Shown here: positions 38,143 to 47,417 of the stretch, one piece after another
How the letters are laid out: the number at the start of each line of letters is the position of its first letter
Position numbering within the stretch: position 1 is the first letter of the stretch
DNA from: Erythrobacter sp. SDW2
GTDB taxonomy: Bacteria > Pseudomonadota > Alphaproteobacteria > Sphingomonadales > Sphingomonadaceae
NCBI RefSeq assembly: GCF_021431965.1
Contig: NZ_CP090370.1
Span: 1,364,001 to 1,428,000 of the forward strand
Direction: 5' to 3'
Length of the DNA: 64,000 nucleotides
The notes under the pieces: generated by a model
Seen by the model: only the letters and a program-made list of their open reading frames with translations
The model's database searches: none
What the model was told of the DNA's origin: nothing
Program-made: the position numbers and the translations under genes

Positions 38143-38285
38143 GTGGTGCGACCCTCCTGTTGACCCGTAGCGCGAATGTATCGCGAGCGCCCGGCGCAGG
38201 GCCAGTGGCTTTGCGACGAGCCGTGTGCGGTTGGTCGCACGCGCGGGGCTGGTGGGCGTTGCTAGATATTCGAGACGGTCTTCGC

Positions 38286-41096
38286 CTATTCCTTTTCCCG
38301 CAGCGATCCGGTCAAAGTCAGCACAGTCACCGACAGCAGCAACATGCCTATGATTTCATACAGTGCCTTGCCAATCAGGACTCCGTTTTCGCTCGCCCAC
38401 CAGGGAAGCGACACGGGATCGATCGTCAGCATGCTGTCCTGCTCCAGATCGATAATCGGGATCGCCGCGTCTACAGCAAGTACGAAGTAGTTCACGGGGT
38501 AGGGAGAAACGAGGTCAGTGCTGTTGGGCTGGATCGCGCCGGCGCTGCCAAGCAGCCATGCAAACAAGGTTCCGATGCCGAACCATACAGAAAGGCAAAG
38601 TATGGCGCGGGCGGGAGAATATCCATAGTTGCTGGTGGCTTTGAGTAACCAACCCAATCCGCGTTCAAGCAGGCTGACGCCCCCATGTTTGCGCTGCATT
38701 TCACGTTTCGAGATCAGTACCATTCGACGCGCTCGTTCGTCTCCTTCACCGGAGAAATAGTGAGCGAGTTGTTCGAACGGCTGCGACCGGAATTCCGGTT
38801 CGTCTGCATCGAATTGCATGTCGAGCCACTGCAGCCGTTCATCAACCTCGGATTTCGAAACCGAGTGCCGATTGCCTGCGATTTGGTAATCATCATTTTC
38901 CTCGCCCGGCACATCGGGCGCGGCAAGGCTCCCATACGTCAATCCATCGAGCACCAGATCACCTTGCTTGAGCCCTGACCGGGTCCACACTGCGCCGCCA
39001 CGGTCAAGCACCCGCTGGATATGGGCCCCGCCAAGATCGACCATGCCGTCGAAGCGGAAGTTGCGTATGGTCAGGCTACCTTCGATCCGTCCATCAGTAA
39101 GGGACAATGCCCGGTCATAGCTATGGACTCGGCGATAGCGTTGCGATGACAAGGAACTGTCCTGATCATTTGCTGGTCGGATTGCCCGTGCGGCACCGTT
39201 CGAGAGCACCAGGTCTCCTTCAATCCGTGCTGCTGAAAGCCTTACGCACCCATCGAATTCGATAGTGTCACCGTCGACCGGGCTGGCAGTTTTCTGTCCC
39301 ATAGCCAAGTCGCCGCCAATATGCGCGCGAACAAGGCTCACGCTCACGGCGAGACCTTTGGATAAGGCATAGTAACCGCTGCGACAGCGAATGGAATAGA
39401 ATAGCAGATCACGCGCCAGTTGGAGGCGGTCGAGCAGAACCCCACCTTCGAAACTGCAGCCATCCCCTCCGGGCGCACTGCCGAAAAGGATGTGTTTGCG
39501 GACAGACATGTCACCAGCGCCCAAGGCCACAGCATCGGCACTGCCTCCATTGTGGCCAGCAACCTTAACTTCGATCAACTCCAGCGACTCACAGTCGGCG
39601 TAGCCGCAGGAAATACCGCCGTTGCAGCCCACCAAGTTTAGCTGCAGGACATTTTTGCAATGAGCGTTCTGCAGGCTGAGCGGGAAATTGAGCACAAGCG
39701 AACAGATGATTGTTCGCTCAAAAATGAGCTGGTTCCCGACAAAGGAATCGACATTCAGTCCTTCGCTGAAACAGCAATCTCGAAACTTGAGCGATGCTGC
39801 GCGTACACCACCAGCATAAGTGTAAAAATAGGCATCGCCGCCTGCATCTGCTGCCAGCTTGGCATAGTCTGGTGCGGTGCCAGAAATATGTGGCATTCCG
39901 CCGTTCGAGATCCGCTCCAGAGCAATGATGAATTCGGCCTTCGCGAAGGCCATGTCAAAGACGCCTGAAATACGACAATCGGTGATGCTCGCGCTGCCTG
40001 TAACGGCGCGGATCAATGTCAGCATCCGCAACTTTAGGCGCGCAAGCACCAGCATGGCTCCGAGGCTCAGGTCTTCGAGATAGAGTGCGCCGGACGGGGC
40101 ATTAAGGTCGGAGAAAGTAACGTCCTGGCCTACCCTTGTTCCTTTGAAGTCAAGATAGCTGTGACTTCGGGCCGCGGGCTGGAAAGCGAATCTGTTCACC
40201 GTCAGTGTACGGCCTATTTTTGCCCCGACGGCAAGAAACGGTCCATTGAGCAGGATTCGTTCGACAAAGATCGAGCGGCGACAGTCGATTTGGCTGAGGC
40301 TCAGCCCCGATAGTCCGCCGGTTACTTGGGCAAACCGGCAATTGTCGATGTGAAGATCATCAACCGATGCCTTAAAGAGTGACAGTTGCCCTCTGAATCG
40401 GGTCTCAAAGACGGAGAGATTCCGACGCAAGTCGGCCCGCGATAGGTTCATGCTTGCGAAGGAGCAATTTTCGATTTCCACCCGCTCGTCGCAGCGTAAG
40501 GCGCGCATGTCTGCCGTCCCGCTGACCTCTAGCTTGCTCAGTCGCAACAGACCACAGAGGTGAGTTCTGTCGAGCCCGAATATACCATCGATTTCGCATC
40601 GCTCAATAATCAATGCGTCTTGGATCGTCGAACGGTCGAAGGAAAGCGCATCTGCGACGATGTCATTGCTACGCAACTGGCAATCGAACATCCTTACACC
40701 GTCAAGCTCGGAGCCGCTCAACTGGACAGGGCCCTCGAATACGCAGTTCTCGAACCGCAGTCGCGGTCCCTTCGCAGTACCGCTCGCGTCGCCGCGAATG
40801 CCCGCAACGCTCAGCCCATCAAGGATGCAAAGGTCCCTTAGCCAAAGAATACCTCCGGCGGCTGATGGAAGGCCGAACCGACCAGCAAGCAGATCGGCAA
40901 GGAAGTTACCGCTAACAGCCGGACGTGCGCCCGAGAAATCGTGCTCATTCTTGAAATCCGCCGGGCTGCCGCGCCACCAGGCCTCGAACACCAGGCGCTC
41001 GATCCGTGAGTGCCGCCACTCATTCGCTAACTTGTTCACCCATCCTCCGGGGACTGCTTCTGCAATTCGTCGGAGAAGGGAACCTACAAGCTGCAA
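38286..41096 (-). CDS. Giant beta-helix/pentapeptide-like membrane protein
   Basis: A 936-aa protein. Residues about 90-730 are a run of degenerate ~20-residue repeats of the type (hydrophobic)-x-x-C/F-x-F-x-G/x-L, giving a predicted right-handed beta-helix like pentapeptide-repeat proteins. A SxxQPFEQLAHYFSGEGDERARRMVLISKREMQR block at about 790 is characteristic of membrane-anchored pentapeptide families, and two hydrophobic helices (about 845-870 and 905-930) end the protein. It probably starts at TTG 41096; no good ribosome site is seen. Base use is more AT-rich than its neighbours. It diverges from uvrA. Confidence 0.7.
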   Translation of the reverse strand: MQLVGSLLRRIAEAVPGGWVNKLANEWRHSRIERLVFEAWWRGSPADFKNEHDFSGARPAVSGNFLADLLAGRFGLPSAAGGILWLRDLCILDGLSVAGIRGDASGTAKGPRLRFENCVFEGPVQLSGSELDGVRMFDCQLRSNDIVADALSFDRSTIQDALIIERCEIDGIFGLDRTHLCGLLRLSKLEVSGTADMRALRCDERVEIENCSFASMNLSRADLRRNLSVFETRFRGQLSLFKASVDDLHIDNCRFAQVTGGLSGLSLSQIDCRRSIFVERILLNGPFLAVGAKIGRTLTVNRFAFQPAARSHSYLDFKGTRVGQDVTFSDLNAPSGALYLEDLSLGAMLVLARLKLRMLTLIRAVTGSASITDCRISGVFDMAFAKAEFIIALERISNGGMPHISGTAPDYAKLAADAGGDAYFYTYAGGVRAASLKFRDCCFSEGLNVDSFVGNQLIFERTIICSLVLNFPLSLQNAHCKNVLQLNLVGCNGGISCGYADCESLELIEVKVAGHNGGSADAVALGAGDMSVRKHILFGSAPGGDGCSFEGGVLLDRLQLARDLLFYSIRCRSGYYALSKGLAVSVSLVRAHIGGDLAMGQKTASPVDGDTIEFDGCVRLSAARIEGDLVLSNGAARAIRPANDQDSSLSSQRYRRVHSYDRALSLTDGRIEGSLTIRNFRFDGMVDLGGAHIQRVLDRGGAVWTRSGLKQGDLVLDGLTYGSLAAPDVPGEENDDYQIAGNRHSVSKSEVDERLQWLDMQFDADEPEFRSQPFEQLAHYFSGEGDERARRMVLISKREMQRKHGGVSLLERGLGWLLKATSNYGYSPARAILCLSVWFGIGTLFAWLLGSAGAIQPNSTDLVSPYPVNYFVLAVDAAIPIIDLEQDSMLTIDPVSLPWWASENGVLIGKALYEIIGMLLLSVTVLTLTGSLREKE

Positions 41097-41130
41097 TCGC
41101 GACTGTCACCAGCTTGAGATATTGAGGAGA

Positions 41131-41168
41131 TTGACCTGCTGAAGGAACAATGCGAACATTTGCGGAAC
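41131..41168 (+). promoter_or_regulatory. SOS (LexA) box and candidate uvrA promoter
   Basis: GAAC-N7-GAAC at 41154-41168 is the inverse form of the alphaproteobacterial LexA site GTTC-N7-GTTC. TTGACC at 41131-41136 could be the -35, with the LexA box covering the -10 region 17 bases on. The site lies 83 bases before uvrA, which is a known SOS gene. Confidence 0.8.
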
Positions 41169-41250
41169 ATCGCTTGTCCCACCGGTCCCGCGCGCCATGT
41201 CCCAAAGCCCCGCTGGACTCTGATCGCAACACACCCCACTTGGAGCGCCT

Positions 41251-44220
41251 ATGGCTCTCACTCAGATATCCGTCCGCGGTGCCCGCGAGCATAATCTCAA
41301 GGGGATCGACATCGATCTGCCGCGCGATGCGCTGATCGTCATCACCGGCCTCAGCGGCTCGGGCAAGTCTTCGCTCGCTTTCGACACGATCTATGCCGAG
41401 GGGCAGCGGCGCTATGTCGAAAGCCTTTCGGCCTATGCGCGCCAGTTTCTGGAGATGATGCAGAAGCCCGATGTCGAGCATATCGACGGGCTCTCCCCTG
41501 CGATCAGCATCGAGCAGAAGACCACCAGCCGCAACCCGCGCTCGACCGTGGCGACCGTCACCGAGATCTATGACTACATGCGCCTGCTGTGGGCCCGCGT
41601 CGGCGTGCCGTACAGCCCCGCCACCGGCCTGCCGATCGAGGCGCAGACCGTCAGCAACATGGTTGACCGGGTGATGGCGCTGCCCGAAGGGACGCGGCTC
41701 TATCTGCTCGCGCCGGTGGTGCGCGGGCGCAAGGGCGAATACCGCAAGGAGCTGGCCGAATGGCAGAAGGCCGGCTTCACCCGCGTGCGGATCGACGGCG
41801 AGATGTATGCGATCGAGGACGCGCCCGCGCTCGACAAGAAGTTCAAGCACGACATCGAGGTGGTGGTCGACCGGATCGCGGTGAAGCCGGGGATCGAGAC
41901 GCGGCTGGCCGACAGCTTCGAACAGGCGCTCAAGCTGGCCGAGGGGCTGGCCTATGTCGACCTGGCGGATGCCAACGTCTCGGACGTCATCCCAGCGCAA
42001 GCTGGGATCGCTGGCGAAGACGCTCCATCGACAGAGGCCCCAGCTTCCGCTGGGGCGACGAAGGGCGGCATGAAAGGCGCCGGCATCCCCGCCAACCGCA
42101 TCGTCTTCTCCGAGAAATTCGCCTGCCCGGTCAGCGGCTTCACCATCGAGGAAATCGAGCCGCGGCTGTTCAGCTTCAACGCGCCGCAGGGCGCCTGCGC
42201 CACCTGTGACGGGCTGGGCGAGAAGCAGCTGTTCGATCCGCAGCTGGTGGTGCCGAACGAAGCGCTCTCCCTCAAGCAGGGGGCGGTGGTGCCCTGGGCC
42301 AAGTCCAACCCGCCGTCGCCCTATTACATGCAGGTGCTGCAGAGCCTCGCCAAGGCTTACGAGTTCGACCTCACCACCCCGTGGAACGAGCTCGAGCGGG
42401 ACCAGCGCGACATCATCCTCCATGGCACCGGCGGGCTGCCGGTGGCGCTGACCTTCAAGGACGGGCGCAAGGAATACACCGTCAACAAGGCGTTCGAGGG
42501 CGTGATCGGCAACCTCAACCGCCGCCTGCGGCAGACCGACAGCGCCTGGATGCGCGAGGAGCTGGCCAAGTTCCAGACCGCGCAGCCGTGCGAGACCTGC
42601 GGCGGCAAGCGCCTCAACGAGAAGGCGCTTTCGGTCAAGGTCGCGCAGACCGACATCGCCACCCCGGTCAAGATGAGCGTCGCCGATGCCAAGGCCTGGT
42701 TCCTCGCGCTCGAGGCGCAGCTGACCGAGACCCAGCAGCAGATCGCCCGCGCCATCCTGAAAGAGATCAACGAACGGCTCGGCTTCCTCGACAATGTCGG
42801 GCTCGATTACCTCAATCTCGACCGCACAAGCGGTACCCTCTCGGGCGGGGAGAGCCAGCGGATCCGCCTCGCGAGCCAGATCGGCTCGGGCCTCAGCGGC
42901 GTGCTCTACGTGCTCGACGAGCCCAGCATCGGCCTCCACCAGAAGGACAATGACCGGCTGCTCGAAACGCTCAAGCGCCTGCGCGATCTCGGCAACACGG
43001 TGATCGTGGTCGAGCATGACGAGGACGCGATCCGCACCGCCGACCATATCGTCGATCTCGGCCCCGGCGCCGGGGTCCACGGCGGCGAGGTGGTGGCGCA
43101 GGGCACGCTCAAGCAGATCGAGAAGGCGAAAAACTCGCTCACCGCCGATTACCTCACCGGGCGGCGCGCGATCGAGGTTCCGGCCACGCGGCGCAAGGGC
43201 AACGGGCACCAGCTCACCGTCCACGGCGCGCGGGCCAACAACCTCAAGGATGTGACCGCCTCCATCCCGCTCGGCACCTTTGCCTGCATCACCGGCGTTT
43301 CGGGCAGCGGCAAGTCCAGCTTCACCATCGACACGCTCTATGCCGCCGCCGCGCGCACGCTCAACGGCGCGCGGGTGATCGCGGGCGCGCACGACAAGGT
43401 CACCGGCCTCGAATATTGCGACAAGGTGATCGAGATCGACCAGTCGCCGATCGGCCGCACCCCGCGCTCCAACCCCGCCACCTACACCGGCGCCTTCACC
43501 CAGATTCGCGACTGGTTCGCCGGCCTGCCGGAAAGCCAGGCGCGCGGCTACAAGCCGGGCCGCTTCAGCTTCAACGTCAAGGGCGGCCGGTGCGAGGCGT
43601 GCCAGGGCGACGGGCTGATCAAGATCGAGATGCACTTCCTGCCCGACGTCTATGTCACGTGCGAGGAATGCCACGGCCGCCGCTACAACCGCGAGACGCT
43701 GGAGGTGAAGTTCAAGGGCCTCAGCATCGCCGACGTGCTCGACATGACGATCGAGGATGCGGAGGAGTTCTTCAAGGCCGTCCCCCCGATCCGCGACCGG
43801 ATGCATATGCTGAACGAGGTCGGCCTCGGCTACGTCAAGGTCGGCCAGCAGGCGACCACGCTGAGCGGCGGCGAGGCGCAGCGGGTCAAACTGGCCAAGG
43901 AACTGGCCCGCCGCAGCACCGGGCAGACGCTCTATATCCTCGACGAGCCGACCACCGGCCTGCACTTCGAGGATGTGCGCAAACTGCTGGAAGTGCTGCA
44001 CCGGCTGGTGGAGCAGGGGAATTCGGTCGTGGTGATCGAGCACAACCTCGATGTGATCAAGACCGCGGACTTTATCCTCGACCTGGGGCCTGAGGGCGGG
44101 GTGCGCGGGGGCGAAGTTGTGGCGTCGGGTACGCCGGAGGAGGTGGTGCGGGAGGCGCGGAGCTTTACGGGACGGTATTTGAAGCCTTTGCTCGAACGGC
44201 AGGCGGTGGCGGCGGAATAG
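41251..44220 (+). CDS. uvrA: Excinuclease ABC subunit A
   Basis: A 989-aa damage-recognition ATPase of nucleotide excision repair. It has two ABC halves, with Walker A at 33-40 (GLSGSGKS) and at about 682-689, two zinc-finger regions (CATCDGLG... and CEACQGDG...CEECHG), and signatures [12 protein letters not shown] and [12 protein letters not shown]. Residues about 246-270 (starting [12 protein letters not shown]) are encoded by a palindromic element inserted in frame, and length exceeds the usual alpha form accordingly. An SOS box precedes it. Confidence 0.97.
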   Translation: MALTQISVRGAREHNLKGIDIDLPRDALIVITGLSGSGKSSLAFDTIYAEGQRRYVESLSAYARQFLEMMQKPDVEHIDGLSPAISIEQKTTSRNPRSTVATVTEIYDYMRLLWARVGVPYSPATGLPIEAQTVSNMVDRVMALPEGTRLYLLAPVVRGRKGEYRKELAEWQKAGFTRVRIDGEMYAIEDAPALDKKFKHDIEVVVDRIAVKPGIETRLADSFEQALKLAEGLAYVDLADANVSDVIPAQAGIAGEDAPSTEAPASAGATKGGMKGAGIPANRIVFSEKFACPVSGFTIEEIEPRLFSFNAPQGACATCDGLGEKQLFDPQLVVPNEALSLKQGAVVPWAKSNPPSPYYMQVLQSLAKAYEFDLTTPWNELERDQRDIILHGTGGLPVALTFKDGRKEYTVNKAFEGVIGNLNRRLRQTDSAWMREELAKFQTAQPCETCGGKRLNEKALSVKVAQTDIATPVKMSVADAKAWFLALEAQLTETQQQIARAILKEINERLGFLDNVGLDYLNLDRTSGTLSGGESQRIRLASQIGSGLSGVLYVLDEPSIGLHQKDNDRLLETLKRLRDLGNTVIVVEHDEDAIRTADHIVDLGPGAGVHGGEVVAQGTLKQIEKAKNSLTADYLTGRRAIEVPATRRKGNGHQLTVHGARANNLKDVTASIPLGTFACITGVSGSGKSSFTIDTLYAAAARTLNGARVIAGAHDKVTGLEYCDKVIEIDQSPIGRTPRSNPATYTGAFTQIRDWFAGLPESQARGYKPGRFSFNVKGGRCEACQGDGLIKIEMHFLPDVYVTCEECHGRRYNRETLEVKFKGLSIADVLDMTIEDAEEFFKAVPPIRDRMHMLNEVGLGYVKVGQQATTLSGGEAQRVKLAKELARRSTGQTLYILDEPTTGLHFEDVRKLLEVLHRLVEQGNSVVVIEHNLDVIKTADFILDLGPEGGVRGGEVVASGTPEEVVREARSFTGRYLKPLLERQAVAAE
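41985..42060. repeat. Palindromic element in frame inside uvrA
   Basis: A 76-base element: outer CGTCA and CGACG, with hairpins TCCCAGC-gcaa-GCTGGGA and CCCCAGC-ttcc-GCTGGGG. It reads in uvrA as [20 protein letters not shown] and on. It matches the minus-strand reading of the element at 4551-4631. Confidence 0.9.
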
Positions 44221-44221
44221 T

Positions 44222-44275
44222 TCCTCCCCATCGACTTGCGATGGGAAGGGACAATCCGCAGGATGGTGGAGGGGT
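44222..44275. repeat. Degenerate REP-like repeat after uvrA
   Basis: TTCCTCCCCATCG-acttg-CGATGGG followed by GGTGGAGGGGTA has the layout of CCTCCCC...GGAGGGG palindromic repeats, with decayed pairing. It starts right at the uvrA stop. Confidence 0.45.
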
Positions 44276-44313
44276 ACCCTCGACTACTCGGATGGGTTCT
44301 TTGGGGAACCACT

Positions 44314-44370
44314 GCACTATTTGGTTTCACGCAGAGACCGCAGAGGAAAAGAGAGACGCTGAGAGGGTGC
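44314..44370 (+). repeat. CGCAGAG-type repeat, copy A
   Basis: GCACTATTTGGTTTC followed by ACGCAGAGACC and GGAAAAGAGAGACGC matches the reverse strand of 47305-47364 over most of its length. The two copies are in opposite orientation around the 44.4-47.3 kb patch. The right-hand inverted arm seen in copy B is absent here. Confidence 0.7.
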
Positions 44371-44400
44371 GCCTGCGTCAATCACCGCGCACCCCAGTAC

Positions 44401-44440
44401 CGTCTTCCCGGACTTGCCTGCCCCTGCGAAGGCGGGGGTG
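44401..44440. repeat. Half palindromic repeat before the uvrA relic
   Basis: CCCGGACTTGCCTGCCCCTGC-gaag-GCGGGGG is a half copy related to the reverse strand of 47369-47417 and to the CCCCTGC hairpins elsewhere. It ends directly at the decayed uvrA tail. Confidence 0.55.
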
Positions 44441-44542
44441 ATCAAGACGGCGGACTTTACTCTGGACCTCGGACCCGCGGCTGAGGGGCATCGGGCACGC
44501 CGTAGGAGGTGGTGCGGGAGCCACGACGCTTTACGGGGTGAT
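44439..44542 (+). pseudogene. Decayed duplicate of the uvrA 3' end
   Basis: GTGATCAAGACGGCGGACTT and the following 80 bases copy the uvrA sequence from about 44054 to 44175, including the GTGGTGCGGGAG stretch and the GCTTTACGG end. Substitutions and a deletion break the frame. It lies 219 bases after the intact uvrA stop and has no function I can see. Confidence 0.8.
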
Positions 44543-44633
44543 AACTGGTGTCATTCTTAGCAAGAAAAATTCAATCAGTGGTTGGGGAATTCTTCAAATA
44601 GTACAGGGGTCATTGGGAAATAAAACAAGATAT

Positions 44634-46283
44634 TCATGTATTAAACGCTGAGCCGTCTCCCTTGAGATTCAAGCGACGATGTAACATTGGGTGAACCGCG
44701 AATTTTGTATTAGAATCGACTATTGCAGTATTGAGTACAGGATCATTTTTGTAACTCCACTCAAATTTTGATCCCGATGATCTTTTTATCCCAACGGCAC
44801 CAACAAGATACATAACTTCTATAAATGTTTTTCTTAGATGATGATAGTTGGGTTGCTCATTGTTTACTATTCCATTACAAATAGAAATGAACTTACCTGA
44901 AAGTACTCCATCACCAGCAACTAGCTCAATGCAGATATTTTCGAAAAACTTGTCTGTCAGATTTGCATAGGTAAAGCGAGCATCAAGGTGGCGGAGGCTT
45001 TCTAGAACTACTTCAAGGTCACCAAAGGCGCCTTCCCATTCCTCAACAATAGCTCTAAACCTTTTGTTCGAGTACTCTGCCTCTGCCTTCCTTACTAGGC
45101 GCGCAGATATCGAGGACGCGCCCGGCTCAGCCTCCTCAAAGCATTGGTTGACATAAGAAATGACGTCTCTTGGACGATAGAGTGAGCGATCCAACATGTA
45201 GGTTAGTGGATCATGGTCTCCGATTTTTGACGTAAAGATGTCCTCAAACCTGACCTTTCGGCCAGTATACTGATCTTTGAAAACGAAGTTTAGTCGCTCC
45301 TCTATCAACGCCTGAAGGTCGTCAGATGACCATCGAAGACGTAGCATCATGTCCTCAAATTTTTCACTTTGAAAGCCACGTCCTTCGGTCCGCGTCATAA
45401 CAGTATGGAGGAGGTCTGCCCGCAAGCTGATGACAATCTTGACGTTTGATATACGCCGAAATTTTCTCAGCGTTTCGATAAGTGCTCGGATTAGCTTGAA
45501 ACGGAGGGAGTCATGGACCCATCCTGTATCGAGATCATCAATGATCAGATAGTAATGAGCCTTCTTGTCGTCGAAAATATCCTCAGCTAAAAAATTCAAC
45601 AGCTCAGATAGTTCTTGTATTTGAACTGCATTGACAACCTGTTGCGCCTTATTAATTATCTCCGTAGTCTCTTCCCGAGATTTTCTATCCGACGCTAGCG
45701 AAGTAGCTTCAATCTTGGCGCGCAGGGCCTCAGCTGTCATGCCGATTTTGTCCTCCATCGAGGACTCGATCTTGCTAACGACCTCTTTGACTCGCTTCTC
45801 TGTGTCTAGCCAAAACTGGCTGCTAAAGCGCGTGAGGTACTCCAATGCCGCCTGCCTCTTGGGGTTGCGGTTAAGTGCGTTGTAGATTCCTGCGAACCAT
45901 TTCTTGGCGGACTCTTGATCGTAAAATTCCTTCTTTAACTTAAGAAGCTCCACGACTAAAACGTGACGCCAAAGCAATTGGTAGAAAACGTTCAGATCGA
46001 CGCCTAAATCTTCAAAATAGCGGATGATGGTTGAGTTGCTTATGAAATTGAGTGAAAGATCTTCAGGATCTATCCGTGAAACATTATCGTGAGTGTCATC
46101 TATATGAAATAAAAGCGCACTTTTTCCGCTGCCTGTTCTTCCCAAGACAATCGCACAAGGATTGTCGATGTCGCTAACCTGCTCGGGTTGACCCGTCTCA
46201 ATGAAGCATTCAGAAAGAAACTTTTGATCTTGTTCGGCAGACATCTGGCCGATCGACATTCCCCTTCGCAGAGTGATGGGCAT
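44634..46283 (-). CDS. P-loop ATPase, Sll1717-like family
   Basis: A 549-aa predicted STAND/AAA-like ATPase. The Walker A motif GRTGSGKS is at 48-55 and a strong Walker B YYLIIDDLD is at 244-252. An all-alpha region with a predicted coiled coil (about residues 160-225) lies between, and RADLLHTV (about 300) resembles a sensor segment. No effector domain is evident. The gene is much more AT-rich than its neighbours and uses codons unlike them, so it was probably acquired. ATG 46283 has GGGGGAAC upstream; a later in-frame ATG is possible. Such ATPases occur in defence islands, but the function is unproven. Confidence 0.7.
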   Translation of the reverse strand: MPITLRRGMSIGQMSAEQDQKFLSECFIETGQPEQVSDIDNPCAIVLGRTGSGKSALLFHIDDTHDNVSRIDPEDLSLNFISNSTIIRYFEDLGVDLNVFYQLLWRHVLVVELLKLKKEFYDQESAKKWFAGIYNALNRNPKRQAALEYLTRFSSQFWLDTEKRVKEVVSKIESSMEDKIGMTAEALRAKIEATSLASDRKSREETTEIINKAQQVVNAVQIQELSELLNFLAEDIFDDKKAHYYLIIDDLDTGWVHDSLRFKLIRALIETLRKFRRISNVKIVISLRADLLHTVMTRTEGRGFQSEKFEDMMLRLRWSSDDLQALIEERLNFVFKDQYTGRKVRFEDIFTSKIGDHDPLTYMLDRSLYRPRDVISYVNQCFEEAEPGASSISARLVRKAEAEYSNKRFRAIVEEWEGAFGDLEVVLESLRHLDARFTYANLTDKFFENICIELVAGDGVLSGKFISICNGIVNNEQPNYHHLRKTFIEVMYLVGAVGIKRSSGSKFEWSYKNDPVLNTAIVDSNTKFAVHPMLHRRLNLKGDGSAFNT

Positions 46284-46488
46284 TTTTTATGTGTTCCCCC
46301 AAGAGATGCGATCCTAAGGATAGAGAGAGTGTAGTTTCTTTGCAAGAAAGGCTTTCCGACGAGCGTTGCTCGCTGTGGACAATAAGTGATCTTTTGGCTC
46401 CGTTTATATTCCCCTACGACCATCATGTAGCATGCATAAGTCGGACCTGCTTCACCAGTCACGGGCTGATCGCATTTATGAGGGGACG

Positions 46489-46520
46489 CCCGATCAATTC
46501 CGGGGACAGTATACCTAATT
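46489..46520 (+). other. RAYT-associated-like motif GGGGACAGTATACCTAATT
   Basis: AATTCCGGGGACAGTATACC followed by TAATTCG at 46494-46519 resembles the short motifs found beside REP-associated tyrosine transposase genes. No transposase gene is present here, so this may be a remnant. Confidence 0.35.
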
Positions 46521-47180
46521 CGCCGATATTAACCCCACCACCACCGCCAAACCCGGCCCCGCCAGCACACTCCCTCCCAGCGCCAGCCACCGCACCACCC
46601 TCGGCCCCGTCCCCGGCTCGACCGAACGGTCCAGCCACCAGGTCGCGGCGGCGAGGATCAGCACGAGGGGGAGGGTAAAGGTGGCCAGCGCATTGCCCAC
46701 GACCACGTCGGGCTGCCAGAAATTGTCGCTCATCACGCTCATGAAGCCGGGAATGATCTCGCCGCCGCCCAGCATGAGGCTGGCAGTGGCACCGCCGAAG
46801 ATCACCACCGCTGCGAGCACGGCGATGCCGGTGGCGGCGAGCGACTTGCCGAGCGCTTCCAGCCAGCCGATGTGAGCGCCCGTAAGCTTCGCGGCAAGCT
46901 TCAGCGCCAGCGCCGAGACGAGGGCCGCCCCGATGGCGAAGGGGATGTAAGCCCGCATCGCCCACAGCCCCGCGCCGATGGCGATGATCCCCAGCAGGGT
47001 GGCTCCGCCCGCGCTGCCGTCGCCGTGGCCATGGCCGCCGGTCGCATCGGGAAAGGCCGAGTTGCCGCGCATCCTCGCATCGTCCTCGGCGCGGGCGCGG
47101 CGGCCCTGGTCGTAACCGTGGCTGCTGCCCCCGCCGATGCCGTAATAGCCGTTGCGATAGTCCTCCTGGTAGTCGCCCAT
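46515..47180 (-). CDS. Membrane protein of unknown function
   Basis: A 221-aa protein with a Gly/Tyr/Arg-rich soluble N-terminus (about 60 residues, GYYGIGGGSSHGYDQG) and about five hydrophobic segments after that. The start MGDYQEDYRNGYYG at 47180 is chosen because GGGAGCAGGACG precedes it. It lies between the AT-rich ATPase and repeat elements and has normal base composition. I do not recognise a family. Confidence 0.6.
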   Translation of the reverse strand: MGDYQEDYRNGYYGIGGGSSHGYDQGRRARAEDDARMRGNSAFPDATGGHGHGDGSAGGATLLGIIAIGAGLWAMRAYIPFAIGAALVSALALKLAAKLTGAHIGWLEALGKSLAATGIAVLAAVVIFGGATASLMLGGGEIIPGFMSVMSDNFWQPDVVVGNALATFTLPLVLILAAATWWLDRSVEPGTGPRVVRWLALGGSVLAGPGLAVVVGLISAN

Positions 47181-47304
47181 CGTCCTGCTCCCGCCGCTTG
47201 GCGCAAGGCTCGTGCGAGGCGCGGGCAAAGTCAAGCGGGGCTGCTCCCACTCCCGCCCAGGCGGAGGTAATGGCCTCGATCGGGTAGCGCTCCCCTGACC
47301 ACCA

Positions 47305-47364
47305 GCACACTATTCCTGCGTCTCTCCTTTCCTCCCCGGTCTCTGCGAGAAACCAATAGTGTGC
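47305..47364 (-). repeat. CGCAGAG-type repeat, copy B, with terminal inverted repeats
   Basis: A 60-base sequence bounded by GCACACTATT (47305-47314) and AATAGTGTGC (47355-47364), a perfect 10-base inverted repeat. The interior carries the CGCAGAGACC and GAGAGACGC tracts of copy A on the minus strand. Confidence 0.75.
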
Positions 47365-47368
47365 CAGC

Positions 47369-47417
47369 GGGACCCCGGCTCCCCTGCTTTCGCAGGGCAG
47401 GCAAGTCCGGGGTGACG
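47369..47417. repeat. CCCCGG palindromic repeat
   Basis: CCCCGG (47373-47378) pairs with CCGGGG (47407-47412) around an inner CCCTGC-TTTC-GCAGGG hairpin; a TGACG flank follows. It abuts copy B of the CGCAGAG repeat. Together with 44401-44440 it shows that this patch is repeat-rich; the 324 bases from 47181 to 47504 contain nothing else. Confidence 0.65.

Noticed and set aside
41020-44043. A 1007-aa open frame antisense to uvrA
   Set aside because: It lies opposite a complete uvrA with all family motifs and is an effect of GC-rich codon use; no family motif, signal or ribosome site supports it.
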